A program made the position numbers and the translations under genes. From the NCBI RefSeq assembly GCF_022559585.1, contig NZ_CP087114.1, positions 1,095,095 to 1,159,094 on the forward strand: 64,000 nucleotides of DNA. Reading direction: 5' to 3'. The notes below the pieces were generated by a model. That model did not search any database. It saw only the letters and a program-made list of their open reading frames with translations, and was not told the DNA's origin. Shown here one piece after another: positions 46,524 through 55,852 of this stretch (the first letter of the stretch is position 1; every line of letters begins with the position of its first letter). Origin of the DNA: Bartonella machadoae. GTDB taxonomy: Bacteria; Pseudomonadota; Alphaproteobacteria; Rhizobiales; Rhizobiaceae.

Positions 46524-46766
46524 TTAGTCGTCTTTCTCTTGTGGTTCTTTCATAGATTCTACCGCTGCGTCTGTCTCAGCCTTTTCAGAAGACAAAGAAT
46601 TGTTTTCTTCATCAATAATGGGAGGAGAGAACACCCCATCTTTATAAATCCAACCGATTTGTGCTTCACTTGAGGCGATTGCCTCTCCATCAAAGGTGTG
46701 AACATAATTTTCTGAAGCAACGATAATGTTTGTTACCACACCCTTTTCAACAACTGCATATTCCAT
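46524..46766 (-). CDS. Small protein after the tail fibre gene
   Basis: An 80-residue protein: MEYAVVEKGVVTNIIVASEN, then GWIYKDGVFSPP and an acidic tail. The pattern (short beta start, GWIYKDG-F) is common in small proteins encoded just after tail fibre genes, some of which are called fibre assembly or tip proteins. The function is not established from sequence. ATG 46766 has GGAG upstream. Last gene of the baseplate/fibre operon. Confidence 0.7.
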   Translation of the reverse strand: MEYAVVEKGVVTNIIVASENYVHTFDGEAIASSEAQIGWIYKDGVFSPPIIDEENNSLSSEKAETDAAVESMKEPQEKDD

Positions 46767-46774
46767 AAAAACTC

Positions 46775-48163
46775 CTATATAAAAAATCTAAATAAGATTG
46801 CTCCGTTGCCACCATTGCCACCTTTACCAGATTCACCATCTTCTCCTGGGAAGTAGCCACCCCCACCACCTCCTCCTTGTCCACTGCCATTGCAGCCTTT
46901 ACCACCATGGCCACCTTTCTGGCTCTCTCCGCCATAACCACCGTTACCATTCTGAGCACCAGCACCTCCACCTCCACCGCCACCAAAAAAAGAGTTCCCG
47001 CCATTCCCACTCCCCCCATCACCGCCATTCCCACCGGCGTAAATAAAAGAGCTCCCTGTATAACCATTAAAACTAGCATCGCCGCCACGGTTACCATTGA
47101 TGGATGACGCACCTCCTGAGCCACCAGTGCTCCCACCACCACCAGCACCTGCAAGCGCAAAAATAATCCCTTCAATACGTGTATAACCACCAGCATATGC
47201 AGTGCCTCCCGGAGAAGCACCTCGTCCTCCTCGACCAATTTCAATGGCTTTTGCGGATTTTAGCTGTGAAGCTTTCACTTTAACACACACATATTGACTC
47301 CCACCGCCGCCACCACCACCATAGTAGATTATACGACTGTTAAGGGGGGTATTATTTCTTAGCCAGCCTCCATATCCGCCACCTCCACCGCCACCCCATG
47401 CCCATATTTCGATATCGGTGTTATCGCTAACACCTTCAGGCCATGGAATGGGACCACTTTCTGTTACAAGAACTTCAAGGGGAGAGGTTGCTTTCCTCAG
47501 TTTTGTGATTTCATCACGTATTTTTTGAAGAGCAACAACAGCTTCATCTTTGCTATAAACTTCCGCACCATCAACTTTCAGCGGTCCTTTGAGTGTGCTT
47601 CCTGTTGCAGTTAAATTTGTTACCACTTCACCATTATGCATGAGAGCCAATGACGAATTGCCTAACAATTCTAAACCACCAGCAATGGTGACTTTGCTGG
47701 TAAACTTATTGTAATTTTGCCATTCATTGCTTTGTACTAAGCGCCCATAGTTTGTCAGATCTTGATTAATCTTAGCTCTAAACGCATCAAGACCGACAAT
47801 ATCTTCAATTTTATGTTGGTGCGCTCCAAGCAACGAGACGGCACTGCCAAAGGTAAAATGATTGTTGCTAGCTTTATAGAGAACATAATTGTTAGCAGCA
47901 TCCTTAGCGCCCTCGATATCGCCCAAATCGGTTAAAGTGAAGGTTTTGTCTGCTGCCATCTTGCCTTTGAGGGCTGCCTCAAGATTTGTAACATCCCCTA
48001 TACTATGTGTGTGTTTTGCAGGGGCTTTGTCGTCTAGCTTTTCCTCAACTTCCATTATGGCTTGATCAAGTTTTGTCAAGTTCTCACGCAAAATAGGAAA
48101 TTCAGAACTAATAAAACGCCCTTCTTTAGGCAATTCCATTGCAAGCTTTTTGGTTTTTGTCAT
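46775..48163 (-). CDS. Tail fibre with glycine-rich receptor-binding tip
   Basis: A 462-residue fibre. The N-terminal 250 residues look like a trimeric fibre shaft (KHTHSIGDVTNLEAALKGK, AHQHKIEDIVGLDAFRAKI; these HxH-I-D-V-L-A repeats are typical). From about residue 258 to the end the chain is dominated by glycine: WAWGGGGGGGYGGW, YYGGGGGGGSQY, then many short GG/GGS runs to GKGGNGGNGAILFRFFI. Such polyglycine-rich tips are known in adhesins of tailed phages (for example the S16 gp38 type), where loops bind the host receptor. ATG 48163 is preferred for GGAG seven bases upstream; ATG 48169 lies within that site. Confidence 0.85.
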   Translation of the reverse strand: MTKTKKLAMELPKEGRFISSEFPILRENLTKLDQAIMEVEEKLDDKAPAKHTHSIGDVTNLEAALKGKMAADKTFTLTDLGDIEGAKDAANNYVLYKASNNHFTFGSAVSLLGAHQHKIEDIVGLDAFRAKINQDLTNYGRLVQSNEWQNYNKFTSKVTIAGGLELLGNSSLALMHNGEVVTNLTATGSTLKGPLKVDGAEVYSKDEAVVALQKIRDEITKLRKATSPLEVLVTESGPIPWPEGVSDNTDIEIWAWGGGGGGGYGGWLRNNTPLNSRIIYYGGGGGGGSQYVCVKVKASQLKSAKAIEIGRGGRGASPGGTAYAGGYTRIEGIIFALAGAGGGGSTGGSGGASSINGNRGGDASFNGYTGSSFIYAGGNGGDGGSGNGGNSFFGGGGGGGAGAQNGNGGYGGESQKGGHGGKGCNGSGQGGGGGGGYFPGEDGESGKGGNGGNGAILFRFFI

Positions 48164-48221
48164 TTCCATTCTCCAAATCTCTCAAGCAGTCTAAAATCCC
48201 ATCGTTCAAAGCGAGGGGGTA

Positions 48222-51200
48222 TCACAAGATGCCAGCACCAAAATCACGCAGCATTGACCGTGCAGAAGGTCCACCGGTTAGTGTCAGTTTCAAGCGCGCT
48301 TGCTTTGCTGTTTGGTCGTGACTGACAAATTTTCGCTCCACCCAAAGGGGTTCTGTAAGTTGTTCTGTTTCCTCTAAGGTGAGGGGGGTAAAAGCACCAT
48401 CATCCAGTTGCATCTCGAGGGTGAATGTGGAGCCGCCTGGTAAAAAGGTCTTGATATAACTGGTCAATCTTGCCTTCTCACCAAAGGCAAAAGCACGGGT
48501 AACATAGGTTGCTGTGTTATGGATTTTTCCCGCAATCAACTGAACAGGAGCAAACAGAATGGGGGAGAGTTTCTCCGTGCCTTTGAGAATGGCACGTAAT
48601 TGAACTGTCTCACTGATATATTCGGTAAGGCTTAACAATTGAAAGGGTAAGAGTTGATAAATTGTGCCATTGTTTCTTTCAATTTCAAAGATCACCGAAC
48701 AATCACTAGAAGGCAATTCAACCGCGGCACGGATTTGCAAATCAGAACAGTCAACAAGGTCAAATGTGCCAAGATCTATGGTTTTTGTTGTTTGTCTGTA
48801 GCGTGCTGCCAAGACACGAAAAGCCAATGCTTCATCTTGATGGGCACTCCATGTTTGCGCATTGACAGAGGAAAAACGAGGACCGGTCACATAGGGGTGG
48901 CTTGAGACAAATCTTTGTTGTTCTTCATCAAAACCCCCAAGCTTTGCCAAAGAGAGAGAATGATCACTATCATCGGTTTTAATGACAAAAGCCGTTAAGC
49001 GATCATTGGGGACGAGGAGTGGGACATCATAGCGTGCCTGTGCCCATCCGGTTTTTGCCCCCTTCATGGAATAAAAGCTTTGGGCTTGAATATTGGCGGT
49101 GGGATAGCCGTTTTCGGTTGTCACCAAATCAATCACCAGATCATGATTAGGATTGCCGATTTTGCAAAGATGAAAGTCAATACCGGTGATTTGCCGTGTT
49201 TCTTCCGGTGTAAAGACTTGCGCTTGCGGGTCCACTTTCGTCCAGATCTTGACTGTTGTGGTATGCCGCATCACTTTCACATCAATAACACCTTGCCCGG
49301 TAAAGAGACCGGTTGCAAGGGTTCCCCCTTTGCCTCGTGCTACAACATTTTTGGTGCCGGCAGGAATATTTTCAGGGATTTTGAAACTACCTTCCAAGAT
49401 ACCATTACTATTGGCAACAAGGCGGCTTTTTGGCAAGACATTCACACCATCAAAGGTGAGAGTATCTAAAATTTCTCCCTTTCCAAAACCTTCAATTTTA
49501 AAGCCAAGGGTAATTTGTCTTAAGAAATCGATTTGTTCATGTGCAACATTGATCAGTTCATCCTTTGCCTCTTGCTTGCGAATGCTGCTACCACGGTGCG
49601 TTCCCATAAACAATTGATTAGTGACACTTGAGAGCCAATCGGTGCGCTGTTCGTGCCAAAAGTCTGTTGCGGGTGTGAGGGTTACTGTACCAGGGAGGGG
49701 AGCAAAATTTTGATAAGGGTTGATTTTTTCGCAAGCTGTTGTCAATTCTTGGGCAATGATCACTTCATTGGTCCAGTCAAGGGTGACAGGAGCCTTTAAA
49801 GGGGCGGTGTAAAAGGTTGGATCAATAGCCAGCTGTAAAATGCCATTGCCAACAGCTCCTGTTTGCGTGAACCCTTCATCGCGATAACTGTCATCAAGAA
49901 ACGGGTCAGCAAACATGCCTTTTTTGGCAACGGGCTCTTTAGAGTCAACATTGCTTTTAATGCGCTCTAATTGCATCAAGCGATCAAGGGACAGCACCCG
50001 TTGAAAATACCGCCACATCTCATCATAGGGGGCAACACGCGTGCCATCATTGACCACAAGCGGGGTATTCAACCAACTGTTGGTGATGGTGGCAAGGGAT
50101 AACACATCCTCAGGAACACTAGGTGCCATGGGATGATCAGCGGAGATTCCTTTGATATAAACCACACTGCCTTGTGTATTAAGACCTATACGGTCAATAC
50201 GCGGCAATTTGTAGGTGTAACTGACAATGATATCCCCCCCTTGCGCACCCCCTGAGACAGTGATTTCCTGAGCCGTTACCTTATCGGCGGTTACTTGTGC
50301 ACGATAGCGATAGGTGACCGTGTAACTGCTGCCAGGACGCGGTTCATCCCCCACCGGTGCCCAGTCAATAGTATCACCAGTCTTCTTAAAATCCGTTCCT
50401 TCTTTGAATTCCTTGTTGCCTTGCACAACTTTGAGAAAAGAAGTGATGCTTTTATCGGGAACACCATCACGCCCAGCAACGACTGCACCGCGTGTAACTG
50501 TAACGGTTTTTTCTTTTGTCAACAAAAGAGAGTGAATATCGGCAATGGGGGCATAATAGCTTTTAAAGGTAAAGCTTGTCTTTTTATCTTGAGGCGCAAA
50601 AATATGGGTTTCACTAGGCACAACGCTTGTCGAAAACTCTTCTCTCTCTTCATGACGCAAAGCAGCAAGGCGCTTGCGCTTAAAGCCATTGATATTGGCT
50701 TCTCCTTCTTGAATGCTAAACACTTGGCAACCATTGTTTGGTCCCAGAGCCGTCACCCGGCATCCCTTGACGATATAATGACCATGGGCACGGTCATAAG
50801 TAGCAATGGCTTGCATGGCGGGTTCAAGCAGTGAGGGGGACTTTTGATCAATCAAAATGCCATCTTGTAAGATATAAACGGGAAAGAACGTGCCTTGCTG
50901 CCCATCCTCTTTGAGTGCCCAAACAAGCTTTGCTGTTTCGCGTGCCGCACCGGGTTCTCCTTCTGCCAAGGTGCCGGGGACTTGCCCCAACAGCTCTGGG
51001 TCATCCTCATGGGTAATCCATGTTTTTTGTAATTTCACACCGATTTCAAGACGACCAACCATCGAAACAGCATGGAGAACCGCTTCTGAGACCGGAAAGA
51101 TATCCCCTGCGATATAGATCTTACCCTCTGTTAAAGTAACGGTCTTCGCGTCTTTATTGACAAAGGCATCGGCTCGTTCAACACGGTCTCCTTCTTTGGC

Positions 51201-51365
51201 AACCAGACGCCCCAAACGGTCATGGCGCCCCCTGATGATGGTTTGCATCTCATTGAGTTCACCACTTTGGATAAAGGGACGTTGCCCATAAAAGACAACG
51301 CTTTGTTGTTCGTCTTTGCCGCAAGATCTGTCAATTGCAAAGGGTAAACCGCTTTCATGCTTCAT
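48222..51365 (-). CDS. Large tail/baseplate-attached protein (DUF4815-like)
   Basis: A 1047-residue virion protein. The N-terminal half resembles DUF4815 phage proteins: YGQRPFIQSGELNEMQTIIRGRHDRLGRLVAKEGDRVERADAF, LTEGKIYIAGDIFPV, then repeated beta structure. The C-terminus has beta-rich segments (VYITRAF-like TYVTRAFAFGEKARLTSYIKTFLPGGSTFTLEM). It lies between gpI and the fibre, where P2 has H, so it is likely the structural fibre or wedge protein connecting baseplate to tip. ATG 51365 has GAGG upstream, one base after the gpI stop. Confidence 0.8.
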   Translation of the reverse strand: MKHESGLPFAIDRSCGKDEQQSVVFYGQRPFIQSGELNEMQTIIRGRHDRLGRLVAKEGDRVERADAFVNKDAKTVTLTEGKIYIAGDIFPVSEAVLHAVSMVGRLEIGVKLQKTWITHEDDPELLGQVPGTLAEGEPGAARETAKLVWALKEDGQQGTFFPVYILQDGILIDQKSPSLLEPAMQAIATYDRAHGHYIVKGCRVTALGPNNGCQVFSIQEGEANINGFKRKRLAALRHEEREEFSTSVVPSETHIFAPQDKKTSFTFKSYYAPIADIHSLLLTKEKTVTVTRGAVVAGRDGVPDKSITSFLKVVQGNKEFKEGTDFKKTGDTIDWAPVGDEPRPGSSYTVTYRYRAQVTADKVTAQEITVSGGAQGGDIIVSYTYKLPRIDRIGLNTQGSVVYIKGISADHPMAPSVPEDVLSLATITNSWLNTPLVVNDGTRVAPYDEMWRYFQRVLSLDRLMQLERIKSNVDSKEPVAKKGMFADPFLDDSYRDEGFTQTGAVGNGILQLAIDPTFYTAPLKAPVTLDWTNEVIIAQELTTACEKINPYQNFAPLPGTVTLTPATDFWHEQRTDWLSSVTNQLFMGTHRGSSIRKQEAKDELINVAHEQIDFLRQITLGFKIEGFGKGEILDTLTFDGVNVLPKSRLVANSNGILEGSFKIPENIPAGTKNVVARGKGGTLATGLFTGQGVIDVKVMRHTTTVKIWTKVDPQAQVFTPEETRQITGIDFHLCKIGNPNHDLVIDLVTTENGYPTANIQAQSFYSMKGAKTGWAQARYDVPLLVPNDRLTAFVIKTDDSDHSLSLAKLGGFDEEQQRFVSSHPYVTGPRFSSVNAQTWSAHQDEALAFRVLAARYRQTTKTIDLGTFDLVDCSDLQIRAAVELPSSDCSVIFEIERNNGTIYQLLPFQLLSLTEYISETVQLRAILKGTEKLSPILFAPVQLIAGKIHNTATYVTRAFAFGEKARLTSYIKTFLPGGSTFTLEMQLDDGAFTPLTLEETEQLTEPLWVERKFVSHDQTAKQARLKLTLTGGPSARSMLRDFGAGIL

Positions 51366-51366
51366 G

Positions 51367-52473
51367 TTAAAACCTCAATAAAATCTTGAATTGCTCGCGA
51401 ACATCACCGCGCAAAGGAATAGTAACGGGCGTTTTGATGATCTCCACCCCGCCAATTAGTTCATTGCACTCACACCAAAGCTTACCCAAAGGAACATGTT
51501 GTTTGGGAGTCCCATGCACCAAAACAGCAACAGAGGCGGCTTTTCTACCGTCAACATCTTGAAAATCCGTGCGTGCTGCAATAAGAACGGCTGTGCCCAT
51601 AAAGGAGGGTTGATAACAATCGCCCAAATGGTGATACACACCCGCCAAATTCTGTTCTACCGGCTGGACAATGTTGCATCTGCGATATCCAATGACATCA
51701 TCCTCACTGTTTTTTAACACGAGATAAAGGGTACGGTTGCAAAACCACTCTGCCATCAAAATATCGCGTTCATGTTTTTTAACAGAACACCAAGGGAAAT
51801 TTGCCATATCCCATGGATAATCAATCTGCTCCCAACTTAATTCCCCATCCCCGTCATCCATCCAATTGCCAATTAGTGTGCCTTCTTCTTTTGTCAGCCT
51901 GTGCTTGATTTCTGTTGTGCGACCAAAGGAAAACAGTGTGTCCCTCGCTGTTAAGCGCACACCGCTCTCATAGTCCAGCAGACTGTCATCAAGCCGTGAC
52001 ATATTGCCTTCCATAGCTTGCACGTCATAACCATTGACACCGCGGCGAAAATCAGAGCGCAAACTTTTGGAAAGTTCTGTAATGGCTTCAATGGCTTCAA
52101 GAGCACTTTGTTCAGGCAATTGATCAAAGTAAAGTTGAAAGGAATTCCACCACGCACGCCCTGACCATGCTGGTGTAAATCGTGCTGTAATCTGAAGCCA
52201 TGCAAGCCCTCTATCAATGGCCGCTAAAGAACCACGCAAACGCTGCCATTGGAGCCCTTGATCAATCAAATCATAGAGGTTTGGAACATAAGGTGTAAGC
52301 TCTCCAAGCCCATATTCTTCAATCAACCATGGTAAGAAGCGAGGAGGGCGGGTGATAAGCTTAGAGCGTGAAATCCCCAAAACAGCGCCATCAACATCTT
52401 GATGAAAGTCGCAAGCATCGGCAAGGCGCCTTTCAAATTCTGTTGCATTGTTTGGGAGAAGCGCGCCAACCAT
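51367..52473 (-). CDS. Baseplate protein gpI-like (tail protein I)
   Basis: A 368-residue protein. The N-terminal 200 residues match the phage tail protein I family: LLPNNATEFERRLADACDF, LPWLIEEYGLGELTPYVPNLYDLIDQGLQWQRLRGSLAAIDRGLAWL. P2 gpI is only 176 residues; the C-terminal 170 residues here are an extension. ATG 52473 shares its A with the gpJ stop (TAATG). Confidence 0.85.
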   Translation of the reverse strand: MVGALLPNNATEFERRLADACDFHQDVDGAVLGISRSKLITRPPRFLPWLIEEYGLGELTPYVPNLYDLIDQGLQWQRLRGSLAAIDRGLAWLQITARFTPAWSGRAWWNSFQLYFDQLPEQSALEAIEAITELSKSLRSDFRRGVNGYDVQAMEGNMSRLDDSLLDYESGVRLTARDTLFSFGRTTEIKHRLTKEEGTLIGNWMDDGDGELSWEQIDYPWDMANFPWCSVKKHERDILMAEWFCNRTLYLVLKNSEDDVIGYRRCNIVQPVEQNLAGVYHHLGDCYQPSFMGTAVLIAARTDFQDVDGRKAASVAVLVHGTPKQHVPLGKLWCECNELIGGVEIIKTPVTIPLRGDVREQFKILLRF

Positions 52474-53300
52474 TAGCGTGCCCGTCCTTTGAAGTTTAAG
52501 GTGACCTTACCAATCGCTAAAACTTCTTCATCACCAACGGCTCTGTCTTGTGTTGGTGTAATGGCAATTACTTTCTGGACACCCGCAATCATCAGTTTAG
52601 AAACCCACCATGAGAGGCTTAATTCACGACCAATGGCTTGTTCTTTTCGCCATGCTGCTCTTAAATTGGTTTCCATTGTCGTGAGAATTTTCAAGGATGT
52701 CTCGGGTAACAGCCAAACATCGGCTTGTAAATCCACCACTTTTTTAACAGCAGCGTGCACAATGATTGTATCATTGGTCATGATGATATTCTTTCTGTGA
52801 AGGGCTTGTGAGACTGTTTGTATGAGATCTTCAGATGCTGTGCCTTCTTCATTATTGCCAAAAAGCGCAACATAGATGGTTGGATTTTTGCCTTTACGGT
52901 AAATAATGGCATCCTTAACACGGCTATCTGCGGACATGGCTATAAGTTTGTAATAGGGTTCTGTTCCGCTGCCCTTGCCACCACGGGCATGAAGTCTTAT
53001 GCGTTCGCGATATCTCTCATCACTTTCACCCTCCATGCGGGCAATTCCATGCCAGTTACCCAAAGCGTCAAGAGATTCACCGGTTGCAAAATCAAGAATA
53101 TTGTTGCGAGCGGCTTCGTTAATACGTTGCCTTAAAAGCAGTTCTCGATAGCTAAAGGCTTCAATGACTTTGACGGCTGGATCACTTTCAAGAACACTAT
53201 ATCCAGGCAACAGTTCTTTTAAACGGTCAAGAGCTGCTGCTCGTATTTCTTCAAAGGAAATTTCTGTAATGATTTCTGGTTTTGCAAGTGCTCCATTCAT
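52473..53300 (-). CDS. Baseplate protein gpJ
   Basis: A 275-residue baseplate wedge protein of the gpJ family: LPGYSVLESDPAVKVIEAFSYRELLLRQRINEAARNNILDFATGESLDALG is diagnostic, with the C-terminal FKGRAR end. ATGA overlap with gpW. Confidence 0.93.
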   Translation of the reverse strand: MNGALAKPEIITEISFEEIRAAALDRLKELLPGYSVLESDPAVKVIEAFSYRELLLRQRINEAARNNILDFATGESLDALGNWHGIARMEGESDERYRERIRLHARGGKGSGTEPYYKLIAMSADSRVKDAIIYRKGKNPTIYVALFGNNEEGTASEDLIQTVSQALHRKNIIMTNDTIIVHAAVKKVVDLQADVWLLPETSLKILTTMETNLRAAWRKEQAIGRELSLSWWVSKLMIAGVQKVIAITPTQDRAVGDEEVLAIGKVTLNFKGRAR

Positions 53301-53638
53301 TTTATCAGCAATCCTTCCATGGTGATGGGCTTGCCTGAGGGCAAATAAAGACCTTCAAAGGACAAGGAAACTTGCCCATTCTCATTCCATTTACAATCAA
53401 TCTTGTTCAGTTTAAAACGTGGTTCCCACTTGTCTAAAGCCTCGGCAATAGCGGCATAAATACGAACAGCGAAGGCGTCATTGACCGGTACATCAATAAT
53501 ATCCGCAACGTGTGAACCATAATCACGACGCATTACACGCGTACCAATGCGTGTTGATAAAATATCAAGGATTGATTGGCGCAAATGTTCAATGCCGGTC
53601 AAGGGCTTTCCTGTGCTACGGTCCATTCCTGTGTTCAA
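53297..53638 (-). CDS. Baseplate protein gpW (gp25-like), TTG start
   Basis: A 113-residue baseplate protein of the GPW/gp25 family: LRQSILDILSTRIGTRVMRRDYGSHVADIIDVPVNDAFAVRIYAAIAEALDKWEPRF. The likely start is TTG 53638, six bases after a perfect GGAGGT; its TTGA overlaps the gpV stop. The ATG four codons later (53626) is too far from any ribosome-binding site. Confidence 0.92.
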   Translation of the reverse strand: MNTGMDRSTGKPLTGIEHLRQSILDILSTRIGTRVMRRDYGSHVADIIDVPVNDAFAVRIYAAIAEALDKWEPRFKLNKIDCKWNENGQVSLSFEGLYLPSGKPITMEGLLIK

Positions 53639-54324
53639 TTGGGACCTCCTGTCATGGAGCCACCAGGAACAACACCCCCGTGAACATGGGTTGCTCCTAC
53701 ATTGGTGCCGTTATGGGTCAAACCACTTGAATTCACGGCAACATTGTTAGCAGAATGAAGAGAGAGACTCTCATTGGAATGAAGTGAAACACCACCACCA
53801 GCCTGTAAAGAAATATTGCCCTTTGCATTGAAAGTGATATCGCTTTGTGAAACAATTTTTATGCCTTCTGGTGCGGTAAGTTCTAGCTTGCCACCATCAC
53901 CTTTAAGAGACACGCCATCCGCAATTGTGAGAATGAACTTTCCGCCTGATGTGATCTGAATGCTATAGCTGTTTTGTTCATCATCATATTCAAGGATGGT
54001 GCCATCGGGATAAATTGTTCTGTGAATACTGCCTTTATCGGCTGCTTGATTAGCATCGGTATGGATGGAACCAACAATCACCCCTTGCGCTAAATCCCCT
54101 GATGATGCAACCACCACCACTTGTTCTCCAACATCCCGTCCTTCATAAGAGCATGTTTTACCGGCGCGGGCTTGGGTATCTGGAATCCAGTCACTGATAA
54201 GATTGCCGCTTTTTACCCGATAGCGTGCATTTTTATGGTCGACATGGCTAATTGTGCCCACCATAACCATATTTGCGAGACGTCTTTTTAAATCGGTGAT
54301 GTCTTTATCGCGCCGCTCAAGCAT
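53635..54324 (-). CDS. Baseplate spike protein gpV
   Basis: A 229-residue membrane-puncturing spike of the gpV family. N-terminal OB-fold (MVMVGTISHVDHKNARYRVKSGNLISDWIPD), then beta-helix repeats (ISLQAGGGVSLHSNESLSLHSANNVAVNSSG), and a C-terminal apex ATHVHGGVVPGG containing HxH, the iron-binding tip motif of P2 gpV. ATG 54324 has GAGGT upstream; the frame to 54357 overlaps the previous gene. Confidence 0.93.
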   Translation of the reverse strand: MLERRDKDITDLKRRLANMVMVGTISHVDHKNARYRVKSGNLISDWIPDTQARAGKTCSYEGRDVGEQVVVVASSGDLAQGVIVGSIHTDANQAADKGSIHRTIYPDGTILEYDDEQNSYSIQITSGGKFILTIADGVSLKGDGGKLELTAPEGIKIVSQSDITFNAKGNISLQAGGGVSLHSNESLSLHSANNVAVNSSGLTHNGTNVGATHVHGGVVPGGSMTGGPN

Positions 54325-54853
54325 GGGGGACCTCGATTTTATGATATTTGTCTTCATTGCCCACGCCTGTTTGTGGTGTAATCCTCAAGAAAGGTTCAAC
54401 AAGTTTTGCGTTTGCACCATCTTCTTGTGTCTCAGGGGAGGGGATATGGGTCACATAAGTGACCTCAAAGGTTAAAATTGCCCCATGGAGTGCTAGAGCA
54501 CCATTATCGCCAAAGGCAAAAGCAATATTTTGCAGGGAGCATGTTTCCACGGTGTTATTGAGATTGGGATTGGTGTAGAAGATCTCTTCAACTTCCCATG
54601 CTAATTGGTCGACAAAACGCGCACCATCTTCTTGTGTCGCATAACATTCAACATCCACGGTTAAGACACGGCGCCTTACTGCATTATCATAGCCATCTTC
54701 AATTGTTTCGCTTTGTGTTGAGATATTAATTGTCGGTGTGTTCTCAACAGAAAAGTTGAAATCACGCATATTAAACACATTGTCACCAGCCGTCGTCTTT
54801 GCTGCTTTGATCAGTGCAACAAAACTCTCTCTTATCGTCTCTCTCGGATGCAT
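54317..54853 (-). CDS. Tail completion/terminator-like protein, function not certain
   Basis: A 178-residue protein, no family recognised with certainty. It begins MHPRETIRESFVALIKAAKT and carries RRRVLTVDVECYATQED...DQLAWEVEEIFYTNPNLN, a beta-alpha pattern common in tail terminator or minor tail proteins. It lies directly before gpV, where P2 has tail completion genes R and S, and its stop overlaps the gpV start. That position supports a role at the tail end. Confidence 0.6.
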   Translation of the reverse strand: MHPRETIRESFVALIKAAKTTAGDNVFNMRDFNFSVENTPTINISTQSETIEDGYDNAVRRRVLTVDVECYATQEDGARFVDQLAWEVEEIFYTNPNLNNTVETCSLQNIAFAFGDNGALALHGAILTFEVTYVTHIPSPETQEDGANAKLVEPFLRITPQTGVGNEDKYHKIEVPHA

Positions 54854-54895
54854 AAAAGTTCCTGTTCTTCAAAATTTATTCTTTCTTTGAGGATG

Positions 54896-54912
54896 GTATC
54901 ATGTTATGATAC
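54896..54912. promoter_or_regulatory. Inverted repeat operator of the right higBA locus
   Basis: GTATCAT-GTT-ATGATAC, a perfect 7-3-7 inverted repeat, 27 bases upstream of the higB start I prefer. It overlaps a -10-like TATGAT (54905-54910), so it probably is the autoregulation site. Confidence 0.65.
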
Positions 54913-54938
54913 ATAAAAGAATGAATAAAGGTGATTTG

Positions 54939-55220
54939 GTGATTGAATCTTTTGCGGATAAGCGATGTAAAGATCTTTTAGAAGGTAACCCGCCCAGAGG
55001 TTTTCCTACAACTCTAGTGCGTATCGCCCAAAGAAAATTGTTTATGCTCGATAAAGCAGTTGATCTCAAAGATTTACGTAGTCCTCCGGGAAATCGCCTA
55101 GAATTATTGAAAGGAGAACGTAAAGGTCAATATTCTATTCGTATTAATGACCAGTTTCGTATTTGTTTTGAATGGCGTTCCAATGGCGCCTATGAAGTTG
55201 AAATCGTAGATTATCATTGA
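54939..55220 (+). CDS. higB: HigB-type toxin, right cassette
   Basis: A 93-residue RelE-superfamily toxin: VIESFADKRCKDLLEGNPPRGFP, RIAQRKLFMLDKAVDLKDLRSPPGNRLELLKGERKGQYSIRINDQFRICFEW. I start at GTG 54939, preceded by AAAGGTG, where family members begin. In-frame ATGs at 54921 and 54906 exist, but the latter lies inside the operator-like inverted repeat. The sequence is unrelated at close range to the left HigB, so the two loci are probably different specificities. Confidence 0.92.
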   Translation: MIESFADKRCKDLLEGNPPRGFPTTLVRIAQRKLFMLDKAVDLKDLRSPPGNRLELLKGERKGQYSIRINDQFRICFEWRSNGAYEVEIVDYH

Positions 55221-55236
55221 TTTGCAGGAGGTCGAG

Positions 55237-55533
55237 ATGAGAAATTATAGTGCTATACATCCCGGAGAAATTTTACGGGAGGAATATTTAAAAGAATATG
55301 CTCTTTCTGCTTATGCCCTTGCAAAAGCTTTGAATGTTCCACGTACAAGGATAGAACGTATTATTGCTGAAAAAAGTCCAGTGACTCCTGATACAGCACT
55401 AAGATTAGCCTATTTTTTTGATACAACAGCTGAATTTTGGCTTAACATGCAAGCTGCTTACGACGTTAGTATATTACAAACTGAAAAAGCAGATGAATTT
55501 TCCAAAATCAATAAATTTGAATGTAGAGTTTAA
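55237..55533 (+). CDS. higA: HigA-type antitoxin, right cassette
   Basis: A 98-residue antitoxin: YSAIHPGEILREEYLKEYALSAYALAKALNVPRTRIERIIAEKSPVTPDTALRLAYFFDTTAEFWLNMQAAYD, the HigA pattern with helix-turn-helix. ATG 55237 has GGAGG upstream; the frame to 55222 begins inside that site. Seventeen bases after higB. Confidence 0.92.
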   Translation: MRNYSAIHPGEILREEYLKEYALSAYALAKALNVPRTRIERIIAEKSPVTPDTALRLAYFFDTTAEFWLNMQAAYDVSILQTEKADEFSKINKFECRV

Positions 55534-55536
55534 CAT

Positions 55537-55561
55537 CCTCCCCACTTTTGAAGTGGGAAGG
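55537..55561. terminator. Strong hairpin between convergent higA and the antirepressor-2 operon
   Basis: CCTCCCCACTT (55537-55547) pairs with AAGTGGGAAGG (55551-55561) with one mismatch and a three-base loop. It can work in both directions, though neither side has a long T-run. The left cassette has a hairpin at the same place. Confidence 0.6.
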
Positions 55562-55573
55562 AATATGCTTTAC

Positions 55574-55852
55574 TTAGGCAACCTTTTTAATAGGGTTTTC
55601 CCAATTCGGCTGGTAAGCTTTTAAAAAAGGATCTATCGCTGCGGGAAACTCTGAAGCTCCAAAATCTGTAAGAACTGCTAAAATCTTTGTAATACTCGGC
55701 AATTCATCTTGAAGTTTTAAAATCAAAGCTTTTTCTACTATGCCCATAACCTCAACAAGTGCTTTACAGTCCTTATCTCCAATGCCTTGATGGTTAGAAA
55801 ATTGAGATAGTGCCATCCACAAATCACATAAAAAATTGGTATCTACCTTCAT
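55574..55852 (-). CDS. 92-residue protein of unknown function following antirepressor 2
   Basis: Homologue of the protein at 45322-45600: VDTNFLCDLWMALSQFSNHQ and GIGDKDCKALVEVMGIVEKA are shared, while the last 40 residues differ. ATG 55852 overlaps the antirepressor stop (ATGA). I do not recognise a wider family. Confidence 0.8.
   Translation of the reverse strand: MKVDTNFLCDLWMALSQFSNHQGIGDKDCKALVEVMGIVEKALILKLQDELPSITKILAVLTDFGASEFPAAIDPFLKAYQPNWENPIKKVA

Noticed and set aside
46798..47107. Plus-strand frames rich in His/Leu or Thr/Pro opposite the fibre tip
   Set aside because: They mirror the glycine codons of the fibre gene on the other strand.
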